From Henckelia pumila (Eukaryota > Streptophyta > Magnoliopsida > Lamiales > Gesneriaceae), in assembly GCF_033568475.1 (NCBI RefSeq), contig NC_133122.1:71943442-72007441 (forward strand): a stretch of DNA of 64,000 nucleotides, read 5' to 3'. The number at the start of each line of letters is the position of its first letter. The stretch's first letter is position 1. The notes under the pieces are model-generated. The model made no database searches and was not told the DNA's origin. It saw only the letters and a list, made by a program, of their open reading frames with translations. The translations under genes and the position numbers were made by a program. Below, one piece after another: positions 57,836 through 64,000 of the stretch.

Positions 57836-58143
57836 GATTCTTGCATGACTTGCGCGTCAGAAACTTGCAAAAATAATTGAAATTAATTGAACTGTCGGAT
57901 CAGGTTCAAAATTTGTATGCATATTTATTACATGTTATCAAAGATATGAACGGTGGAGATCGTGATTTGTGGCTTGTAGAATCAGATCTGGACCGCCGAA
58001 CAGATGCTGCTCGCTCGCACAGCTTCTATGTGTTTTTCGCATGGCTTGCGCATCAGAAACTTTCAAAAATCGTTGCAATTAATTGAACCATCAGATCACG
58101 TTCAAATTTTGTATGCATACTCATTAATATGTTTCTAGAATAT
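57836..58143 (+). repeat. About 195-bp tandem repeats in the leader of element D (left part)
   Basis: The unit contains TTGTATGCATATTTAT, GAACGGTGGAGATCGTGAT, CAGATCTGGACCGCCGAACA and TGCTGCTCGCTCGCACAGCT. The phase marker GATCAGGTTCAAAATTT at 57,899 recurs as GATCACGTTCAAATTTT at 58,092 (193 bp). The array is interrupted by element E at 58,144 and resumes at 62,965. Confidence 0.8.
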
Positions 58144-59053
58144 TGATATGAATCTTGTTGTGTAAGATTAGCAAACACGATTATAATTTGAATCGCACCC
58201 TCTAACCAATAAACAAAAACTCAAAGTTTTGCCCAATCTTTGAAACAAGTAAAATTGATAGGGTTTTGGATTTCCACCTTTAATCGACGGTACGATTAAC
58301 AACAGAAACCACAACAATTGAAACCAAAGAAAACCTTCAGATAAACTTGTATCTGACAATCTTAAGTGAGAAACAATCGACAAACGTTTCCAAGTAATTA
58401 ACTGAGAAAGTTTGATTTGAAGAACAAAGCAAAGCTTTGAATAAAATTCTTGAGAGAATTTTCAATAATTTTTGTATAAACTGAATCTGAATCTTATTAA
58501 TGAAATAAAACAAAAGTATTTATAGTTTACAATCAAAAATAAAAGATAACGCAAAATATAGCCTAAAGATATCAAAGATATCATCTAGAAAGTTTCCTAG
58601 TATAATTAAAAGACTCAAAATATAGAAAATAATGCCAAAATATCAAAAAAGTCTCGCGCACACACAACATGCCGAACTGTGTGTAAAATTCGAAGACGCG
58701 GGCGCGCATGAAGTTCTGTCCATCAGGCGCGGGCGCACGTCAGGGAGGCGTGGGCGCGCATGAAGTTATGTCCATCAAACTGCAAAATTGCTAGACAGCG
58801 CGCGGGCGCGCGTGGACTAGGCGCGGGCGCACATACGTCTCGAGATGTGTCACCTATTTTTGTGTTCTTCCTGACATTTTCTCCACTCCCTTGACTTCTT
58901 TGGACTTCAATAACATTGTAGCATCCTTCAAAGTGATCTTTAAGTACTCCAACTTGATTGCCATGAATTCCAAACCCTTCAACTCTCGAATGTAAATCTT
59001 GAAGCAAGTCTTGGAACAATATGAATCTTTGAGCGCCTTCTAGATTCATATCA
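58144..59053 (-). repeat. 3' LTR of element E
   Basis: 910 bp, TGATATGAATC..GATTCATATCA, with mirrored ends. It has two copies of a GC-rich GCGCGGGCGCGCATGAAGTT-type unit (about 58,690-58,770), one more than the 5' LTR. Confidence 0.88.
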
Positions 59054-59055
59054 GA

Positions 59056-59067
59056 CTCCCCTTCTTC
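59056..59067 (-). promoter_or_regulatory. Polypurine tract of element E
   Basis: Minus-strand GAAGAAGGGGAG two bases before the 3' LTR: the plus-strand primer site for reverse transcription. Confidence 0.8.
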
Positions 59068-59613
59068 AAAAAGATTTGTCCTCAAATCTTGCCCCTTACC
59101 TACAAAATTCAAACATGATATAGAAACTTTAAGACTAATTTCCACATTTACTAGTATACGTTGCTCACTCAAAACTATATCAAGACTCACTAAATTTCTT
59201 ACACTTAAACTAAACACCTTATAACCACTCACATGCTTAAACATGATTAAAATTTCATTTAGAAAAATAAAGATCAAATTCCTCCCCTTCTTAGACCTAG
59301 TTAACCCCAACACAAAGTTCATAGTTAAGTACAACCATTGCTTTCTAGGAATAAGAAACAATTTGCATGTAATATGCCACTCACAATTCCACTCGATATA
59401 TCTCTTCATAAGTAACCATAACAAATATTCATCCATTAGACTCATTCTTTTGGATCTCTCAAAATTACACTTCAACCTCAAGACACATATCCTTTCATCA
59501 AGCAAATCATGCAATGACGAACATATAGAGAAAAACTTATTTTCTTTAAACAAATACTTGCTCACATAAAATTTATCATGAACATTGCACAAGTATTTTT
59601 CAAACCATAAGAA
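59060..59613 (-). pseudogene. Element E integrase-derived segment and polyprotein tail
   Basis: In frame with the 590-codon ORF upstream, separated only by the TGA at 59,614-59,616. From Met at 59,592: YLFKENKFFSICSSLHDLL (the position preceding the integrase zinc finger in related elements), then a shortened middle, then WLYLTMNFVLGLTRSKKGRN, the integrase core start with Asn where the first catalytic Asp should be. The last part (GKGQDLRTNLFEEGESD) is the usual polyprotein C-terminus. The frame runs on into the LTR to 58,723. The D-D-E triad cannot be complete. Confidence 0.75.
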
Positions 59614-61386
59614 TCATGTAACCAAAAGAGATAAGAACTCATACCTTGGTGATAGTGTAGTAACTACCTCATTTTCCTTACCTCGTTGGTATGTGATCAA
59701 CTCTTCACCAACAACCCTGAGTTCTTGAAAATTCTCACCATCCACAAGTAAAGCAAATTTTCTTGTACACAACACATTATCATTCAAACTTTCACACAAA
59801 CTCTCATCTCTTTGTGTCGACACCACAAGTATAAAATATTCGACACGCCCATTCAAAATTTTGATATATACTAAGTTATAATCAAAGTATAACAAAATAA
59901 ATTTACCTCTAGATGCATGCAAAATATATGCCATCAATCTCATGAAAGTACTACGCACATTATTTAGCCCAAAAGTCATCACTAACCAATCAAGAAAATA
60001 TGACTTACCACATATGCTACTCATGCACAATTGACTCACATCGACACAAACTAACTCATCAAATCTTTTAGTATGCACAAACTTAAGAGAATTAATATCA
60101 AGATTTGAAATCAAAGCATAATTCATAGCTAACATTTTCTCAAATCCTTCAACAAAGTAAGTAAATTCATGCAACATAGAATTAAGTTCATACCTTTGGA
60201 AGTTTGAATTGAAATTGTACCTTCGAATTGCATCTACATCGTACCTCTCAAAGGGAACAACTTTCAAACATTCAACCTCACATTGACATGGATCCAACAT
60301 GTTAAGCCTTTTAGTTTTGTATCTCCTTTGCTTCTTTAACAACACATCTCCAAAATCTTGCAAAGAAGAACAAACGATGCTCGGGATTGAACCGGCTATA
60401 TCATCATAATGAGATAAAACCTCTTTGTACATAAGTACTTTAAGGATCTTATTCAATTGCACAAAATTTTCATCCTCACAATTTCGGACCATAATATTTT
60501 CTTTGTTTATTGGTCTCTTTCCTCTCTTTTCTTTCCTCTCTTTTTTTCTCTCAAAGGCCATCTCACTTTTTTGAGCACCCATTTTTTCGGCCTCTTCTTT
60601 TTCTTTTTCCTTTTCAGAGGCTATCTTACTTTTTTCATCACTCATTTTTTTAGCCATATCACTCAAATTTTCGAATTCCAATTGATCCTCAAGAAGTTCT
60701 TTTGGACTCAATAGAATAGCAAGATTACAAGACTCATCCAACAACAAATTACTAGTCCCACTATGAACATCCATAGGACTCTCATCTACCACAAAAATAT
60801 TAGATGACTCTTTAACAACTACAAACTCACCTACTACTTCACATTTGCCAACACTATCAACCACACCATGTACAATAGAAGGTTTTTCATCAATCCACTC
60901 TCCTTCCACCGCACAAATTTCGACACTCACATCATCAATCAATAAAGTTTCATCCTCAATTATCGACTCAACTTCAACTTTTGATTCAACCTCTACGACA
61001 CCATTAGATTCAATCTCTACACGAGAATCCTCCAATTTCATTATAGCCTCATTAAAACATTGGCTCACATCATGCTTATCTTTTCTATGACACCATAAGC
61101 ATGCAATATCAAAGGTACTAGAATTTGTAATTTTAGATGTACCTTGATGCTCACGTTTGGAAACAACACTTCTTCTCTCATAGTGATTAGGAGCAAAGCG
61201 TTTCCTCAACAACCTTTTCAACTCATCCCACGTAGATATAGGACTCATTCCACGCCTCTCCCGATTCTCATCTAACCTATCCCACCAAGTGCAAGCATAG
61301 TCGGTAAACACTTTTATGACAAGTTTTACCTTCCTAGATTCAGAAATATCACGATCATCTAATACACTCTCTACCCTTTTTCCCAC
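59614..61386 (-). CDS. Element E mosaic gag-RT reading frame, 590 codons
   Basis: Uninterrupted frame from Met 61,386. Residues about 18-75 are retrotransposon gag (KVKLVIKVFTDYACTWWDRL, TWDELKRLLRKRFAPNHYER). C96-LWC-H-RKDKH-DVSQ-C110 is a near zinc knuckle with one extra spacer residue. An acidic linker follows without a recognisable protease. Then comes LSPKELLEDQLEFENLSDMA and a Lys/Glu-rich helix (about 255-300). Far downstream is an RT piece WLVMTFGLNNVRSTFMRLM (about 467-485) with YFDY at 500-503 where active RTs have YxDD. Protease and most of the RT fingers/palm are missing, yet the frame stays open. Possibly expressed as a structural protein; enzymatically dead by inspection. An upstream gag start at 61,529 is joined by a one-base shift near 61,377. 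Confidence 0.7.
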   Translation of the reverse strand: MGKRVESVLDDRDISESRKVKLVIKVFTDYACTWWDRLDENRERRGMSPISTWDELKRLLRKRFAPNHYERRSVVSKREHQGTSKITNSSTFDIACLWCHRKDKHDVSQCFNEAIMKLEDSRVEIESNGVVEVESKVEVESIIEDETLLIDDVSVEICAVEGEWIDEKPSIVHGVVDSVGKCEVVGEFVVVKESSNIFVVDESPMDVHSGTSNLLLDESCNLAILLSPKELLEDQLEFENLSDMAKKMSDEKSKIASEKEKEKEEAEKMGAQKSEMAFERKKERKEKRGKRPINKENIMVRNCEDENFVQLNKILKVLMYKEVLSHYDDIAGSIPSIVCSSLQDFGDVLLKKQRRYKTKRLNMLDPCQCEVECLKVVPFERYDVDAIRRYNFNSNFQRYELNSMLHEFTYFVEGFEKMLAMNYALISNLDINSLKFVHTKRFDELVCVDVSQLCMSSICGKSYFLDWLVMTFGLNNVRSTFMRLMAYILHASRGKFILLYFDYNLVYIKILNGRVEYFILVVSTQRDESLCESLNDNVLCTRKFALLVDGENFQELRVVGEELITYQRGKENEVVTTLSPRYEFLSLLVT

Positions 61387-61529
61387 TTCAGATACAATTC
61401 CGGATCCTCATCTCCATGGAACGATGAAATTTTACTTTTATTACTTCCATTACTACCACACCCATAAAATCTCCTTTTACTCTCCATGTACTCATCATCT
61501 CCTCCAACAAAATAATTTCTATAGGACAT
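61371..61529 (-). pseudogene. Element E gag N-terminus, out of frame by one
   Basis: MSYRNYFVGGDDEYMESKRR then SKISSFHGDEDPELYLKWEK, the typical gag entry. It closes at a stop within a GAAAAAGGGTAG stretch; the main frame resumes at the same place shifted by one base. Read as a one-base indel in a short A/G run. A programmed shift cannot be excluded from one copy. Confidence 0.65.
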
Positions 61530-61616
61530 CGTACCTGCAAGAAGAAGGTTAGTAATTACAATATTCCTCACCCAAAATCTCACAAGTCACTCCAAAGAAA
61601 TCGCTCAAACACTCTT

Positions 61617-62090
61617 TTTTTTTTTCACTCAAATAAAGAATAACTTATGCTTTGTGATTTTAAATATCAAACTCTAAAGTTCAAAACTTGTAAACACTTG
61701 CCAATCGACTCACGTAGATTGCACAAAAACAAGTCAAGAGACTTATGAAGATTGAAATATTTTTTTTTTTTTACCCAAATACTCACAAGACACAAGACTT
61801 TGCCACAAGTTATTTTGCTTCTCCCTTTTTTTTTAAAGCTTTTTCGGCCTCTACTTTTTTTTTTTTTGACCGATTTCAAATCTCTTTTTTTTTTGAACTT
61901 TTTTTTTTCGATTTTTAACTTTTTTTTTTTTGAATTTATAACTTGTAGCACAAGACACGAGACTTTGATAACAAGTTTGAAAGAATGACACAGAAATTTG
62001 AGATGAGAGACTTAGATGAAGAACGAAGAACACAAAGAACACGAAGAACAGAGATAGATGAAGATAGGTACTTACTTGATTCAAAACCTT
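61617..62090 (-). other. Element E leader with long A-tracts
   Basis: Untranslated leader between the primer-binding site and gag. It holds several A-runs on the minus strand (T-runs at 61,617-61,626, 61,760-61,772, 61,857-61,868, 61,885-61,932). ORFs on either strand here are low complexity. Confidence 0.6.
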
Positions 62091-62103
62091 GGATTTGATA
62101 CCA
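62091..62103 (-). promoter_or_regulatory. Primer-binding site of element E
   Basis: Minus-strand TGGTATCAAATCC two bases after the 5' LTR; initiator-Met tRNA type. Confidence 0.82.
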
Positions 62104-62105
62104 AA

Positions 62106-62964
62106 TGATATGAATCTTGTTGTGTAAGATTAGCAAACACGATTACAATTTGAATCGCACCCTCTAACCAATAAACAAAAGACTCAAAGTTTTGCCCAAT
62201 CTTTGAAACAAGTAAAATTGATAGGGTTTTGGATTTCTACCTTTAATCGACGGTACGATTAACAACAGAAACCACAACAATTGAAACCAAAGAAAACCTT
62301 CAGATAAACTTGTATCTGACAATCTTCAGTGAGAAATAATCGACAAACGTTTCCAAGTAATTAAATGAGAAAGTTTGATTTGAAGAACAAAGCAAAGCTT
62401 TGAATAAAATTTTTGAGAGAATTTTTAATAATTTTTGTATAAACTGAATCTGAATCTTATTAATGAAATAAAACAAAATTATTTATAGTTTACAATCAAA
62501 AATAAAAGATAACGCAAAATATAGCCTAAAGATATCAAAGATATCATCTAGAAAGTTTCCTAGTATAATTAAAAGACTCAAAATATAGAAAATAATGCCA
62601 AAATATCAAAAAAGTCTCGCACACACACAACACGCCGAACTGTGTGTAAAATTCGAAGGCGCAGGCGCGCATGAAGTTCTGTCCGTCAAACTGCAAAACT
62701 GCTAGACAACGCGCAGGCGCGCGTGGACTAGGCACGGGCGCGCATACGTCTCGGGATGTGTCACCTAGTTTTGTGTTCTTCTTGACATTTTCTCCACTCC
62801 CTTGACTTCTTTGGACTTCAATAACATTGTAGCATCTTTCAAAGTGATCTTCAAGTACTCCAACTTGATTGCCATGAATTCCAAACCCTTCAACTCTCGA
62901 ATGTAAATCTTGAAGCAAGTCTTGGAACAATATGAATCTTTGAGCGCCTTTTAGATTCATATCA
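62106..62964 (-). repeat. 5' LTR of element E
   Basis: 859 bp. Same ends as the 3' LTR; one GC-rich unit shorter. A TATA-like TATTTATAG lies near 62,480 (on the minus strand CTATAAATA). Confidence 0.88.
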
Positions 62965-63400
62965 AATATGAACGGTGGAGATCGTGATTCGCGGCTTGTA
63001 AAATCAGATCTGGACTGCCGAACAGACGCTGCTCGCTCGCACAGCTTCTATGTGTTCTTCGTAGGGCTTGCATATCAGAATTTTGAAAAAATCATAAGAA
63101 TAAATTGAACTGTCGGATCGAGTTAAAATTTTGTATGCATATTTTTAATCATGTTATTAAAGATATAAACGTGGATATTGTGATTGGTGGCCTCTACAAT
63201 CAGATCTGGACCTCCGAACAGACGCTGCTCGCTCGTACAGCTTTTATGTGTTTTTCGCATGGCTTGCATATCAGAATTTTGCAAAAATCATAGAAATTAA
63301 TTGAATTGTCGGATCGAGTTCAAATTTAGTATGCAAATTTATGATCTTGTTATCAAGTATCTGAACGGTGAAGATCTTGATCTGAGTTTTGGGGATTGGG
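62965..63400 (+). repeat. About 195-bp tandem repeats of element D (right part)
   Basis: Continuation of the array after element E: GTCGGATCGAGTTAAAATTT at 63,112 recurs as GTCGGATCGAGTTCAAATTT at 63,308 (196 bp). CAGATCTGGAC plus TGCTGCTCGCTCG occur at about 63,005 and 63,202. The last unit fades after about 63,400. Confidence 0.8.
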
Positions 63401-64000
63401 GAAAGGTGGCTCGGACCGTCGAGATGCAACACAATCTACTTGCATAATTTTTGAGCCGTGTTCTTGAAAAAATTATTTCGAAAAATCTAACCGTTGAAAT
63501 TATTTGAAATTTTTATGATGAGTTCAAAACATCTTGATACACATTTTGGACAATGGAGATAAATTTTCTCTTGCTACATCAAATCGGTTATTTGGTCAAA
63601 GAATAGAAGATGTTATCTTACAATAAATCCAAACCCATGTCATCGACAACACAGTAACGAGATAAGCATTTCAATTATCTTTATGTTGAAATTAAATTAT
63701 TAAATTTTTATTTATTATCATTTTTATATAATATTATGATTCATTTCCTACTATCAAAATTATATGTTTGTATTCTTGTGATCAGATTTGTTGGACTTCT
63801 ATTGCCTTGAATTTTTGTTTGGGTATTTTTACAGATATCGAGCAAGCAATCTATCAATAAGGTCCAATCTATGGTTCAACATTTTATAAGCCCGATCCGT
63901 TCGGCACCTTGTAATTCTGCGCAATCTGTGGTTATCATGTAATACCACGCACTTCGTGGTCCAAACAAAATTCCGACCAGCTCGGCACCTACCACGTACT
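63401..64000 (+). other. Further leader of element D, cut by the window end
   Basis: No ORF with recognisable domains. Gag of element D would lie beyond the window. The final 120 bp (CTTCGTGGTCC.. CAGCTCGGCACC) is less AT-rich but unassigned. Confidence 0.45.

Larger units (their letters stand above)
58144..62964 (-). mobile_element. Gypsy element E, recent non-autonomous insertion, TSD AATAT
   Basis: 4.8 kb. On the minus strand: 5' LTR 62,964-62,106, primer-binding site 62,103-62,091, reading frames 61,529-59,614 and 59,592 onward, polypurine tract 59,067-59,056, 3' LTR 59,053-58,144. Perfect AATAT target copies lie at 58,139-58,143 and 62,965-62,969. The LTRs differ by only a few percent (my count by eye is about 20-25 changes in 850 bp plus one repeat-unit indel). 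The coding region is a shortened mosaic of gypsy gag, RT and integrase pieces. Confidence 0.9.

Noticed and set aside
59243..59569. 108-codon plus-strand ORF antisense to element E, plus 60,457-60,714 and 60,845-61,090
   Set aside because: Shadows of the minus-strand frame and its Lys/Glu-rich stretch.
61371..61390. Programmed frameshift between gag start and the main frame of element E
   Set aside because: A one-base change in a short A/G run explains it equally well; no conserved slippery-site context can be shown from one copy.
61750..61990. Phe-rich and Lys-rich ORFs on both strands
   Set aside because: Products of T-runs in the leader of element E.
57836..63400. Repeats considered as a CRISPR-like array
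   Set aside because: Units of about 195 bp without distinct spacers, in a plant retrotransposon leader.

Overview
The window is AT-rich, repeat-dense nuclear DNA of a flowering plant. The evidence is plant-type Ty3/gypsy and Ty1/copia LTR retrotransposons, hAT and Mutator-like DNA elements, MITEs, a tRNA-derived SINE, and one intact two-exon CYP71-clan cytochrome P450 gene. The P450 looks eudicot; an asterid or Lamiales source is only a guess. I see no bacterial, organellar, CRISPR or stand-alone tRNA/rRNA sequence. Almost everything is transposon or transposon relic; the P450 on the minus strand at 43,481-45,355 is the only host gene I can support.

Layout. 1-22,766: four related copies of one locus, told apart by which transposons they carry: 1-3,480; 3,880-4,645; 5,390-15,463; and 15,464-22,766. 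Inside them are a decayed Tat-like gypsy element (LTR at 5,718, gag-pol to 11,538, antisense ORF to about 14,330), a solo copy of its LTR (15,791-16,227), a copia element (16,733-21,214) and a truncated sister of that copia element at the window start. Two small inverted-repeat elements sit inside (TA)n microsatellites (3,690-3,827 and 22,878-22,994).

23,915-33,611: a three-level nest of chromovirus-like gypsy elements. A gag-only element with intact target-site duplications (27,986-32,662) lies inside a minus-strand LTR (27,113-33,346), which lies inside a plus-strand element (from 23,915). The nest ends abruptly at a 5' fragment of a P450. 34,048-35,782: MITEs and a Mutator-like element. 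35,784-41,603: a minus-strand gypsy LTR plus gag, split by a hAT transposon (36,914-40,704) that itself holds a second hAT-like element and a solo LTR, each with a perfect target-site duplication.

43,481-46,700: the intact P450 and its upstream region. 48,012-55,529: a copia gag relic, a gypsy LTR, a 1.96-kb solo LTR and about 3 kb of non-coding repeat. 55,530-57,112: a second, truncated P450 copy with a duplicated upstream region. It has gained a SINE and lacks a MITE that the intact copy carries. 57,113-64,000: the 5' end of another gypsy element whose leader contains about 195-bp tandem repeats. These are split by a recently inserted minus-strand gypsy element (58,144-62,964) with a long mosaic gag-RT-integrase reading frame.

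How it fits together: a small tandem P450 cluster (one intact gene, two 5' relics) has been pulled apart and truncated by retrotransposons. The nested target-site duplications and the pre-insertion sites kept in paralogous copies let many of the events be ordered. I found no convincing new biological system. The items most worth a second look are the compact mosaic polyprotein element at 58,144-62,964, the microsatellite-targeting MITEs, the clustered palindromes in the gypsy LTRs, and the presence/absence chronology.
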